From Gammaproteobacteria bacterium UBA3067 (lineage in GTDB: Bacteria; Pseudomonadota; Gammaproteobacteria; Pseudomonadales; UBA3067), in contig DFBZ01000073.1 of NCBI GenBank assembly GCA_002366835.1, positions 1 through 32,372 of the forward strand: a stretch of DNA of 32,372 nt. The letters are read 5' to 3'. Positions within the stretch are counted from its first letter, which is position 1. Each line of letters starts with the position of its first letter. The notes under the pieces were generated by a model, which was not told the origin of the DNA, searched no databases, and saw only the letters and a list, made by a program, of their open reading frames with translations. The translations under genes and the position numbers were made by a program. Shown piece after piece: positions 1-7,686 of this stretch.

Positions 1-83
1 AAAGGCTCAACCGATCAAGGTTTGGCCTTTCGTCGAGGCCTTGTGCTTTGTAAGGTTCTGACCAGTAAACCGGGGGGTAAATC

Positions 84-2672
84 GTGACGTCTGCCAAATC
101 AGCCGTGACGCCAATGATGGCGCAGTATCTGGAGCTCAAATCGGGCTATCCGGAGGCTTTTCTGTTTTATCGCATGGGCGATTTTTATGAGCTGTTTTTT
201 GAGGATGCCAAGCGCGCCTCTAAACTACTGGATATCACCCTCACCTCACGCGGAAAAAGTGCGGGAGAGCCTATCCCCATGGCCGGCGTACCATTCCATG
301 CAGCAGAAGGATATCTGGCAAAACTCGTTAAAAGAGGCGAGTCCGTCGCTATTTGCGAGCAGGTGGGCGACCCCGCCACATCAAAAGGCCCCGTTGAGCG
401 TAAAGTAATGCGCATCGTCACACCCGGAACCGTAACGGACGAAGCATTGCTCGACGAACGCAGCGATAATTTACTTTGCGCCGTCACACATATTGGCGAT
501 ACGACAACAAACTCCGAACTTTTTGGCCTGGCATATCTTGACCTGGGCAGCGGCCGATTCTCCACCCTGGAAACCCCTCTGCTTGAAACCCTGCTCAGCG
601 AAGTGGAGCGCGTTAAACCCGCCGAACTACTCATCAAAGAAGATTCATGGCTCGAATCCCATCTAGGCCATCACAAAGGCTTAAGAAAAAGGCCAGAATG
701 GGAGTTCGATATTGAGCTTGCGGAGCGCTTGCTTACCCAACAACTAGGCACTAAAGATTTGGCCGGTTATGGCGCAGATATGCTCAATGCCGGGCTCACC
801 GCTTGTGGCGGTTTACTTCACTATGTGCGAGAAACGCAGAAATCAGCGCTGCCCCATATTCAAAGCCTGCGCGTAGACAACCCGGACAGTTACATCACGC
901 TGGATCCCGCAACCCGCCGCAACCTCGAAATCACCCACAACCTCAGGGGTGAAGCAGAACACAGCCTGGCGTGGGTTCTGGATCGCACCCAAACACCGAT
1001 GGGCAGCCGCATGCTAAAGCGATGGCTGGGTCAGCCCATCACCAATCAGGCAGAACTAAAGCAGCGCCAGGATGCCATCAGCGAGCTACTTGAAAACTAC
1101 CACTATGAAAACCTTCAGGAACCCCTGAAAAACATTGGCGATATGGAGCGTATTATTGCCCGTATCGCTCTACGCTCAAGCCGACCCAGGGACTTAGTTC
1201 GCCTGCGCGAGGCCTTCACAGTTGTGCCAGGCTTACGCCAATCCTTGCTTGAAAAGAACAACCCTCAACTGGCGAACATTCATAACACCATTCAGGAATT
1301 TCCCGACTTACTCAAACTGCTCGACAATGCAATTACCGACAATCCCCCCGCTACCATTCGTGATGGTGGTTTTATCAAACACGGTTTTGATGCAGCGCTG
1401 GATGAGCTACTTGACCTGAAAGAGAATTCGGGAAAATTCCTTCTTGAGCTCGAAGCACGTGAGCGCGAAAGAACCGGCTGCCATACTTTAAAAGTGGGTT
1501 ACAACCGTGTGCACGGTTACTACATTGAAATCAGTCGCTTGCAATCCGAAAATATTCCTGCCGAATACGTGCGCCGACAAACCCTAAAAAATGCTGAGCG
1601 CTTCATCACCCCCGAACTCAAAACCTTCGAAGACAAGGCTCTCAGTGCAAACAGCCGAGCACTGGCAAGAGAAAAAGCACTTTACGCAGAAATTCTAGAA
1701 ACCCTTGCGGAACAACTTATCGACCTGCAAAACAGCAGTGATGCCTTAAGCAAGCTCGATCTACTATGTAACCTTGCTGAACGCGCCGACACTCTCAACC
1801 TGTGTCGGCCAAAGCTCAGTGACGAGCCGGGTATCCACATCAAAGACGGGCGTCATCTTGTGGTCGAGCAGGTGCTTGAAAACCGCTTCGTTCCTAACGA
1901 CCTAGAACTAAACAATGAACGCCGCATGCTGATTATTACTGGGCCAAATATGGGCGGGAAATCCACCTATATGCGCCAAATAGCACTTATCACCCTACTT
2001 GCTCATATTGGCAGTTTTGTGCCCGCCACCTCCGTCGAGATCGGCCCTATAGACCGTATTTTTACTCGCATCGGTTCCTCCGACGACCTGGCAGCAGGAC
2101 GATCCACTTTTATGGTGGAAATGACAGAAACCGCCAATATTCTCAACAATGCCACGCCAAACAGCCTGGTTTTGCTGGATGAAATCGGTCGAGGCACCAG
2201 CACCTTTGATGGTCTCTCCCTCGCCTGGGCTGCCGCCAGCTATTTGGCCGAAAAACTCAATGCCTTTTCCCTGTTTGCAACCCACTACTTTGAACTCACC
2301 GTACTGCCCGAATCCCTTTCCAATATTGCTAACGTACACCTCAACGCGTCCGAATACGGCGACGATATTGTCTTCCTTCACAAAGTAGAAGATGGGCCAG
2401 CCAGTCAAAGCTACGGCCTTCAGGTGGCAAAGTTAGCGGGCATTCCTACAAAAGTTATTCGAGAAGCAAAACAAAAACTGGCCCAGCTCGAAGACCAGGA
2501 ACTCAGTCAAATCAGTAACGCCGCAAACAGCCCAGTACAAGCTGATTTATTTTTCACCCAACCCGAGCCCAGCCCAGCTCTCGAAGCACTGGAGGAACTA
2601 AACCCCGACGATATGTCGCCGCGCCAAGCCCTTGCTGCACTATATCGCCTGAAAGAACTCGAAGATGCTTAA
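84..2672 (+). CDS. mutS: DNA mismatch repair protein MutS
   Basis: MutS recognises base mismatches and small loops and, with MutL, starts methyl-directed or general mismatch repair in the cytoplasm. The 862 residues match the usual length. The N-terminal mismatch-binding domain shows GDFYELF near residue 34, whose Phe-x-Glu stacks against the mismatched base. Further on are the connector and clamp domains. The C-terminal ATPase has Walker A GPNMGGKST at about residues 619-627 and Walker B LVLLDEIGRGTSTFDG near 695-710. It ends in a short dimerisation tail. The start is GTG with a strong GGGGGT ribosome site just upstream, giving an N terminus (PMMAQYLELK) like Pseudomonas MutS. The gene is intact. 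The 83 bases before it hold only a weak imperfect hairpin at 1-30, possibly the end of an upstream transcription unit. Confidence 0.98.
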   Translation: MTSAKSAVTPMMAQYLELKSGYPEAFLFYRMGDFYELFFEDAKRASKLLDITLTSRGKSAGEPIPMAGVPFHAAEGYLAKLVKRGESVAICEQVGDPATSKGPVERKVMRIVTPGTVTDEALLDERSDNLLCAVTHIGDTTTNSELFGLAYLDLGSGRFSTLETPLLETLLSEVERVKPAELLIKEDSWLESHLGHHKGLRKRPEWEFDIELAERLLTQQLGTKDLAGYGADMLNAGLTACGGLLHYVRETQKSALPHIQSLRVDNPDSYITLDPATRRNLEITHNLRGEAEHSLAWVLDRTQTPMGSRMLKRWLGQPITNQAELKQRQDAISELLENYHYENLQEPLKNIGDMERIIARIALRSSRPRDLVRLREAFTVVPGLRQSLLEKNNPQLANIHNTIQEFPDLLKLLDNAITDNPPATIRDGGFIKHGFDAALDELLDLKENSGKFLLELEARERERTGCHTLKVGYNRVHGYYIEISRLQSENIPAEYVRRQTLKNAERFITPELKTFEDKALSANSRALAREKALYAEILETLAEQLIDLQNSSDALSKLDLLCNLAERADTLNLCRPKLSDEPGIHIKDGRHLVVEQVLENRFVPNDLELNNERRMLIITGPNMGGKSTYMRQIALITLLAHIGSFVPATSVEIGPIDRIFTRIGSSDDLAAGRSTFMVEMTETANILNNATPNSLVLLDEIGRGTSTFDGLSLAWAAASYLAEKLNAFSLFATHYFELTVLPESLSNIANVHLNASEYGDDIVFLHKVEDGPASQSYGLQVAKLAGIPTKVIREAKQKLAQLEDQELSQISNAANSPVQADLFFTQPEPSPALEALEELNPDDMSPRQALAALYRLKELEDA

Positions 2673-3059
2673 CAAGATGGGCGCTAAATGACTAGCATCT
2701 AACCTTATAACAAATTGATACCGGTAGAAGGTAGGACTGAAAATTGCCTCAAAGGGGCAAACAATTTAGACTAGTCGGCCTTTTATAATTGATTAACCTA
2801 AAAACCGCAGTTGGGCGCGAAAAAGATGTGCACCGACAGTAGGCGCTCTTAGGCGAGATATTGACGTACATAGGGAATTTTAAAAATTCATGGTCACCTT
2901 ATTGGTGATGAGAACTTTTTAAAATTTTCTAGGCGCGTCAAGAGCCTGTGTATACTTTCGTGACCCAACTGCGGCTTTTAGGTTTAATGGTCGCTCCCAA
3001 AGACCTGAAGCCCTGCACCCCCTAAAACGTGGCAGAAAGCCCATTTAATGGAGAACACC
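2673..3059. other. mutS-fdxA intergenic region
   Basis: These 387 bases hold no gene I can support. Just after mutS is an imperfect hairpin around 2741-2767 (AAATTGCC / GGCAA-AATTT) without a T-run, so it is at best a weak terminator. The middle is inverted-repeat element copy A, listed separately. A possible -10 hexamer TATACT lies at 2951-2956, inside the right part of that element. If it is used, the element would supply the fdxA promoter, but no good -35 stands at the right distance. Confidence 0.5.
2795..2984. repeat. Inverted-repeat element copy A (MITE-like, ~190 bp)
   Basis: The ends at 2795-2815 and 2964-2984 are inverted repeats matching at 20 of 21 bases, with core CCTAAAAACCGCAGTTGG. 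Nested inside are further complementary arms: TTGACG at 2861-2866 against CGTCAA at 2936-2941, and a long AT-rich hairpin 2876-2898 / 2904-2926 with loop TTATT. The whole unit could fold end to end. It encodes no protein. The same terminal repeats occur at 4287-4422 and 13193-13290. The inner segment 2827-2866 also resembles 13226-13266 (about 29 of 41 positions). The layout fits a non-autonomous transposon (MITE) or a large REP-like element. No transposase is present here, so the mobilising enzyme is unknown. Confidence 0.8.
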
Positions 3060-3383
3060 ATGACCTTTGTGGTAGCTGAAAACTGTATTAACTGTAAATA
3101 TGTCGACTGTGTTGAGGTCTGCCCTGTAGACTGCTTTTACGAGGGCCCTAACTTTCTGGTTATTCACCCTGACGAATGTATTGACTGCGCGCTCTGTGAG
3201 CCAGAGTGCCCGGCAAATGCCATTTTCTCAGAGGACGAACTTCCCGACGATCAACAACAATTCCTACAACTCAATGCAGAGCTGGCGGAAACCTGGCCCA
3301 ATATCACCGAAAATACCGGCAGCTTACCCGATGCAGAAGAGTGGGATGGCGTGGAAGGAAAAATTGAATATCTAAAACGCTAG
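3060..3383 (+). CDS. fdxA: 7Fe ferredoxin FdxA
   Basis: A small cytoplasmic electron carrier binding one 3Fe-4S and one 4Fe-4S cluster. The 107-residue protein starts MTFVVAENCINCKYVDC and carries CVEVCPVDCFYEG followed by CIDCALCEPECP, the cysteine pattern of the FdxA family. The acidic C-terminal extension is also typical. The start at 3060 is preferred over an in-frame ATG four codons earlier, because GGAG lies six bases before it and all close relatives I recall begin MTFVV. Position next to mutS and near rpoS is conserved in pseudomonads. A GC-rich hairpin 3401-3408 / 3415-3422 follows the stop, and the perfect bidirectional terminator at 3471-3506 follows that. Confidence 0.96.
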   Translation: MTFVVAENCINCKYVDCVEVCPVDCFYEGPNFLVIHPDECIDCALCEPECPANAIFSEDELPDDQQQFLQLNAELAETWPNITENTGSLPDAEEWDGVEGKIEYLKR

Positions 3384-3469
3384 GGTATCTCTGACAGGCT
3401 TTGGCCGCCCTGGCGCGGCCAAAAAATCAGCCCAATTTTTAGATTATTGCGACCTTCCGTAGCCACAAA

Positions 3470-3981
3470 TAAAAAAGGCTCCAGCCTTTCGACTGGAGCC
3501 TTTTTTAAGCCTGACTCTTTGACATCCTTGATCTAACTATCGTCCTTGCATTCCCTTTAGCTTAATCCTTAAGCTACTCTCCTTGCTAAGCTATCCCTAG
3601 AGCATCCTTTGCAACCAGTCCATGGTTTGCGCTAAATCCCTTTACTAACCTGTCCGTGGTTAATTCCTTTATCTGCTTCCTGCAGACACCCTGATTGAAA
3701 TCATTAGCATCCTGCTAATCCTTTCCAGAAATCCAGCCCAAGAAAAAGATCCCACCAATATCCCTATTTTCCAACAAGGCTTACTAATAAAGTTAGAACA
3801 TTTATAGCATTATGCAAGCAACATCCTATTGCAAAGCTCAGCCATTAACGCTCTAGCTTTATCAGTAAATCCTTCGCTTTTCCTTAAGCGATTAGGCTTC
3901 CTGCCTTCACTCCTTTGAGGTACAGCCATCCTGGCTGACTCTGTAGCGCGGCCTCCTGGCCATATGACGTCGCTGTCATGT
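3470..3981 (-). ncRNA. rsmZ: RsmZ/CsrB-type CsrA-sequestering small RNA (predicted)
   Basis: RNAs of this class bind many CsrA/RsmA dimers through GGA motifs in hairpin loops and so relieve translational repression. On the minus strand I count about 26 GGA between 3953 and 3507, roughly one per 17 bases. Many sit in the loop of a small perfect hairpin: GGCC-AGGA-GGCC, AGCC-AGGA-TGGCT, GCAAT-AGGA-TGTTGC, ATTAGC-AGGA-TGCTAAT, TCTGC-AGGA-AGCAGA and AGCTTA-AGGA-TTAAGCT. The run ends in the terminator at 3471-3506. No open reading frame of quality lies here. The position between rpoS and fdxA is that of rsmZ in Pseudomonas (established knowledge). The 5' end is inferred from a promoter-like sequence and could be near 4018 instead. 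An extended -10 (TGCTATAAA, minus strand, 3809-3801) inside an AT-rich spacer could also start a second, shorter RNA near 3794. At ~510 nt it is much longer than RsmZ (~120 nt) and longer than E. coli CsrB (~370 nt). Confidence 0.85.
3471..3506. terminator. Bidirectional intrinsic terminator between fdxA and the rsm-type sRNA
   Basis: A perfect 8 bp stem, GGCTCCAG at 3477-3484 and CTGGAGCC at 3493-3500, encloses the 8-base loop CCTTTCGA. It is flanked by A6 on the left and T6 on the right, so a U-run follows the hairpin on either strand. It can end fdxA reading rightward and the sRNA reading leftward. Confidence 0.93.
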
Positions 3982-3987
3982 GCGGTA

Positions 3988-4015
3988 ACTTTAGCAAACA
4001 TCTGGATTTGCTCAA
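3988..4015 (-). promoter_or_regulatory. Candidate promoter of the rsm-type sRNA
   Basis: On the minus strand TTGAGC (4015-4010) and TAAAGT (3993-3988) are separated by 16 bases. They would start an RNA near 3981, just ahead of the first hairpins. Both hexamers are mediocre, as expected for an activator-dependent promoter. TATACA at 4030-4025 is an alternative -10 that would start about 35 bases further upstream. Confidence 0.45.
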
Positions 4016-4150
4016 GCACCCAGGTGTATAAGAAGTGTAGAGGGCGACACAGGAATACATAATAAACTCTTATTTTTCAAATGTTTATAATACTTCTCTC
4101 CCAAAAAAGGACGCATGTCCACAGCAATCAACAGTAAAATCCTACGCTCG

Positions 4151-4168
4151 TGTAAGATATATCTCACG
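4151..4168. promoter_or_regulatory. GacA-box-like upstream activating sequence
   Basis: TGTAAG-ATATAT-CTCACG matches the known GacA/UvrY consensus TGTAAG-N6-CTTACA at 10 of 12 fixed positions. It is centred about 180 bp upstream of the predicted sRNA start. A distant site of this kind followed by an AT-rich linker is how rsmZ promoters of pseudomonads are built. The linker here (about 4030-4140) is clearly AT-rich. The inference is that the GacS/GacA two-component system controls the sRNA. Confidence 0.65.
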
Positions 4169-4286
4169 CGGCGGCAAGAGTATTCCTCTTGGGAAGAATG
4201 ACGAAAAAACACCGAAGGGGAAGCCTAGCAGACTATGGGGCTCGGCAATCTGCCAGAAGGGGATTTGAGAGGTGTCACATTACGAT

Positions 4287-4422
4287 TTAACCTAAAAACC
4301 GCAGCTGGACTCGCTTGAGGAGGCGGACTCACCTAACAGGTGAAAGCTCTACTTTCAAAATAACTTACTATAGAAGTGTAAACCTCCAGTTTGGGACGGC
4401 CAACTGCGGTTTCTAGGCTTAA
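4287..4422. repeat. Inverted-repeat element copy B (MITE-like, ~136 bp)
   Basis: The ends CCTAAAAACCGCAGCTGG (4291-4308) and CCAACTGCGGTTTCTAGG (4400-4417) are inverted repeats matching at 16 of 18 bases, and both are bordered by TTAA. The interior differs from copy A. It holds its own small hairpins, such as TCACCT-AAC-AGGTGA near 4329-4343 and GAAAG-CTCTA-CTTTC just after it. The copy lies between the sRNA regulatory region and the 3' end of rpoS, so rpoS read-through transcripts would carry it. The rest of the gap 4423-4544 shows only an imperfect hairpin (4469-4479 / 4504-4513) that may weakly terminate rpoS. Confidence 0.78.
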
Positions 4423-4544
4423 GAAAGATATAACAGGAAGGATAAGCTGGTATAACTCAGTTCATAGACAAAGCAAGCCACCTTCGATTAAAAGCTGAAT
4501 AGGGGCTGCTTTGCCTCACTTAAGAGTCAAAAAATAGTTAAGCA

Positions 4545-5630
4545 TTAATGACTAAACAACGACTCGCTAGATAAGCCGTTTTGCTCAAGGATATCTCGAA
4601 GACGCTTTAAAGCCTCAACCTGAATTTGACGAACACGCTCTCGGGTTAAACCGATTTCACGCCCCACTTCTTCCAGAGTACTTGTTTCATAACCCCAAAG
4701 ACCAAAGCGTCGCGCAAGCACTTCACGCTGCTTAGTGGGAAGCTGAGAGACCCAGTAATCAAGGTTATTTTTCAGGTCGTCTTCTTGCAAAGCTCTTTCT
4801 GGGTCAGCCGCTTTCGTATCCGCAATCGTATCCAGCAGCGACTTGTCTGAATCAGGGCCAACAGGCGTATCAACCGATGCCACACGCTCATTCAAACCGA
4901 GCATTTTCTTGACATCTTCAACCGGTCTATCGAGCAAGTCTGCTATTTCTTCGGCGGTAGGCTCATGATCTAGCTTCTGCGTTAATTCACGAGCAGCGCG
5001 CAGATAAACATTCAATTCTTTTACAACATGGATGGGCAAACGAATGGTGCGAGTTTGATTCATAATCGCCCGCTCGATAGTTTGTCGTATCCACCACGTG
5101 GCGTATGTTGAAAAACGAAAACCACGTTCAGGGTCGAACTTTTCAACTGCTCGAATCAAACCCAGGTTACCTTCTTCAATCAAATCAAGCAGCGACAAGC
5201 CGCGATTAACATAGCGTCGTGCAATTTTCACAACCAAGCGCAGGTTACTTTCAATCATGCGCTTGCGAGCAGCTTCATCACCTTTTAATGCGCGACGAGC
5301 AAAATAAACCTCTTCTTCGGCGGATAATAGCGGGGAAAAACCAATTTCGTTGAGATATAACTGGGTTGCATCCAAAGATTTTTGGATTTCGAGGGCATCT
5401 ACACCTGTGGCACGGCCTCTACCCCTAGGTTTTTTAGCTTCAGTTTTGGAGGCATCATCCAGGCTTTCTATTTTCTTTGCTTTATTTCCAAGCACACCCA
5501 CCACTTCAAGAGAAGGCTCACCTTCATTGCTGTCTAACTTGACTGGCTTATCGTCTTTAACTTCAACCCCAAGACCTGATGCGACCAACTCTACTCCTGA
5601 ACTTTTCTGAGATTCCATTTCATTTTGCAT
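4545..5630 (-). CDS. rpoS: RNA polymerase sigma factor RpoS (sigma-38)
   Basis: Master sigma factor for stationary phase and general stress. Region 1.2 begins DATQLYLNEIGFSPLL. Region 2 carries ESNLRLVVKIARRYVNRGL, LLDLIEEGNLGLIRAVEKFD and FRFSTYATWWIRQTIERAI. Region 4.2 ends in the helix-turn-helix TLEEVGREIGLTRERVRQIQ. The start at 5630 (MQNEMES) is chosen because AGGAAGG lies six bases upstream; an in-frame longer reading has no such site. That gives 361 residues, somewhat longer than E. coli RpoS (330) because of an extended acidic and lysine-rich N terminus before region 1.2. It lies directly downstream of nlpD, as in most gammaproteobacteria, where the main rpoS promoter is inside nlpD. 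The GGA in its ribosome site could also be a CsrA contact (inference). Confidence 0.97.
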   Translation of the reverse strand: MQNEMESQKSSGVELVASGLGVEVKDDKPVKLDSNEGEPSLEVVGVLGNKAKKIESLDDASKTEAKKPRGRGRATGVDALEIQKSLDATQLYLNEIGFSPLLSAEEEVYFARRALKGDEAARKRMIESNLRLVVKIARRYVNRGLSLLDLIEEGNLGLIRAVEKFDPERGFRFSTYATWWIRQTIERAIMNQTRTIRLPIHVVKELNVYLRAARELTQKLDHEPTAEEIADLLDRPVEDVKKMLGLNERVASVDTPVGPDSDKSLLDTIADTKAADPERALQEDDLKNNLDYWVSQLPTKQREVLARRFGLWGYETSTLEEVGREIGLTRERVRQIQVEALKRLRDILEQNGLSSESLFSH

Positions 5631-5738
5631 AATAGACCTTCCTAAGTATTGGCTATTTTCCAGCGTTATAAACAATCAAAAGTTCTAAATACTCTAAACT
5701 TAAAAGAGATGGTAACGAAATAAGCTTTCGTCTTCCTT

Positions 5739-6545
5739 CTATCTCTTTGGTAAATACCTTACGGGGTCAACAGGAACACCCTTGCGTCGTATTTCAAAGT
5801 ACAACTTTGAGCGACGGGTTCCACTCGACCCGACTTCGGCTATCTTCTGGCCTGCCTTAACGTAATCACTCTCCTTTGAAAGCAGCTTACTATTATGGGC
5901 ATATGCACTGAGATACTCTTCGTTATGCTCAATTATTATCAAGTTGCCGTAGCCAAGCAATCCGCCTCCACTGTATACAATCTTACCGTTTGCAGCAGCA
6001 CGTACTGGATCACCATAATTTCCCAAAACATCCAAGCCTTTTCGCCTTACCTTTTTGCCAGAAGCATATTTCGGAACAACCTTGCCAGAGGCAGGCCACA
6101 CCCAATTACGTATTACTTTGACATGGGTCTTTTCTGAGCCGTAACCCAATGAACCCAGATTGACGTATTGCTTATTTGACTTGGGTTTATCGTATTTACT
6201 TTTATTGTTTTTCGCTGTGTTTTTATTGTTATGTTTTGTTTCGTCAAACGCTTTTACGTTATCAGAATGTAACAACAATACTTGGCCAGGGTAAATCCTG
6301 AAGGGTTTTGCAACCCCGTTTATTCTGGCCAGCTCTTGGTAATCAAGCTGATAACGCCATGCTATGGAAAAAAGCGTATCTTCCTTTCGGACTTTATACG
6401 ACGATTGTGAAGGTTTAATGTCGTAACTGGCGCTATAAACCGGCACATAACCAGGGGCCGCGCATGCAGTGAGAAAAAGACTCACGCAGCATAAAAGCAC
6501 GCACCCGGCGCTTCCAACCTTACTGCTAACATGCATTGGAACCAT
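5739..6545 (-). CDS. nlpD: NlpD-like lipoprotein, LysM and degenerate M23 domains
   Basis: Outer-membrane lipoprotein of the NlpD/EnvC kind that activates the septal amidase AmiC. The N terminus has a hydrophobic signal ending in the lipobox LTAC. Then come a LysM peptidoglycan-binding domain (YKVRKEDTLFSIAWRYQL to YPGQVLLL), a lysine/asparagine-rich linker and a C-terminal LytM/M23 domain. The zinc ligands of active M23 peptidases are missing: the HxxxD region reads RRKGLDV and the HxH region reads LYFEIR. This is the degenerate form of amidase activators, not a hydrolase. The start is uncertain. ATG at 6545 or 6536 precedes the signal peptide sensibly, while a longer in-frame start at 6623 adds a stretch that does not look like a signal sequence. 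Confidence 0.92.
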   Translation of the reverse strand: MVPMHVSSKVGSAGCVLLCCVSLFLTACAAPGYVPVYSASYDIKPSQSSYKVRKEDTLFSIAWRYQLDYQELARINGVAKPFRIYPGQVLLLHSDNVKAFDETKHNNKNTAKNNKSKYDKPKSNKQYVNLGSLGYGSEKTHVKVIRNWVWPASGKVVPKYASGKKVRRKGLDVLGNYGDPVRAAANGKIVYSGGGLLGYGNLIIIEHNEEYLSAYAHNSKLLSKESDYVKAGQKIAEVGSSGTRRSKLYFEIRRKGVPVDPVRYLPKR

Positions 6546-6735
6546 TATTGCGACCAGAGGCCCCCACAACTCACCACGCGCTTCTCCAGAGCACAGGTTT
6601 AACTTATAGCAAAGAATACCCAAATGTCTAAAAAATATGTAAAAAAAAACATTAAAACTTTTCGCGTATTAAAAGAATATGAGTTTTAGTACATTTCCGT
6701 ATTAACTTTGAGCAGAAATAAATAGTAGAACGAGA

Positions 6736-7686
6736 CTATTCGGGATGGGTAGATCTATACCTGGACCCTAGCATAGAAAGCAGCAAGACCATCAGCACAC
6801 CCAGAGCCATCAAGCCCAAGCCCGCACCGAGATGCGCTTCTGAACCACTTAGGGCCTGGTAGCTGCCCGGCCAAACGTTATCCTGAAGAAAAGGCACTTC
6901 CTGACCGTGACTGTTCGTCCGATACGAAAGGGTTTGCTTCCAGGGCCATACCTTATTAAGAGAGCCCACCAGCAACCCCGTTAAAAAGGCCAGGGTGATT
7001 TTTCCATGACTATGCAGTAGCCAATTAAGAAAGCGGGAAAAGACAAGGATACCCAAGCCGTTTCCAGCGGAAAATATTGCAATAACAAGGAGATCAAAAT
7101 CTTTAATCGCCCCAATAATATGGCTATACATCCCCATCGTTAACAATATAAAACTACCCGAGATACCAGGCAGAATCATCGCGCAAATAGCGATAGCGCC
7201 AGAAAAAAATACCATAGCATGCGTCGGCTCAAGCAAAGTGGGCGCCATTTCCGTAACGAAATAAGCAGCGATCGCGCCAACAATCAAACTCACAATGGCC
7301 TGCCAGTCCCAGCGAGACACCTCCCTTCCCACAAAAAAACAGGACACCAGCACCAGTCCAAAAAAAAATGACCAGATCATCTCGGGGTGCTCTTCGAGCA
7401 GGTAAGAAATAATACGTGCAAAGGAAACAATACTGGTCGCAATACCCGCCATTAAAACCACAACAAAGGAACCATTCACCCTCTGCCAAAATGCAACAAA
7501 CTCTCCCGTGAACAGGTGTTTATAGGTGTCTTTGGAAGTAAAGGCGCTGATGGATTCCAATAGCTGTCCGTAAATTCCCGTTATAAAAGCGATGGTGCCT
7601 CCCGAAACACCGGGAACCACATCGGCAGCTCCCATGGCTAATCCTTTGGAATAAAGCAACAACATCGACTTAAGGTTTTTTCTCAT
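6736..7686 (-). CDS. DUF368 membrane protein, undecaprenyl-phosphate translocase family
   Basis: A polytopic inner-membrane protein of 316 residues with about eight hydrophobic segments. The family signature GAADVVPGVSGGTIAFITGIY lies near residues 19-39, and the inverted second copy AMILPGISGSFILLTMGMY lies in the middle. DUF368 proteins are established as C55 (undecaprenyl) phosphate recycling transporters, alongside DedA proteins. The role here is assigned from the family. Its ATG overlaps the pcm stop codon as ATGA, which implies translational coupling. The C terminus adds a hydrophobic helix and a short basic tail. It lies between pcm and nlpD, a cell-wall-related neighbour. Confidence 0.92.
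   Translation of the reverse strand: MRKNLKSMLLLYSKGLAMGAADVVPGVSGGTIAFITGIYGQLLESISAFTSKDTYKHLFTGEFVAFWQRVNGSFVVVLMAGIATSIVSFARIISYLLEEHPEMIWSFFFGLVLVSCFFVGREVSRWDWQAIVSLIVGAIAAYFVTEMAPTLLEPTHAMVFFSGAIAICAMILPGISGSFILLTMGMYSHIIGAIKDFDLLVIAIFSAGNGLGILVFSRFLNWLLHSHGKITLAFLTGLLVGSLNKVWPWKQTLSYRTNSHGQEVPFLQDNVWPGSYQALSGSEAHLGAGLGLMALGVLMVLLLSMLGSRYRSTHPE

Noticed and set aside
1..30. Imperfect hairpin at the left edge as a terminator
   Set aside because: Mismatched stem, short T-run and no visible upstream gene; cannot be supported from this window.
3401..3422. GC-rich hairpin after fdxA as a separate terminator
   Set aside because: It has no T-run on the plus strand side; the perfect hairpin at 3471-3506 is the convincing terminator.
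3810..4212. Minus-strand reading frames of 66-69 codons in the fdxA-rpoS gap
   Set aside because: No ribosome site or protein-like composition. They overlap the GGA-hairpin RNA and its promoter, which explain the sequence better.
5739..6545. NlpD as an active peptidoglycan endopeptidase
   Set aside because: The zinc-binding His residues of M23 peptidases are replaced, as in amidase activators.
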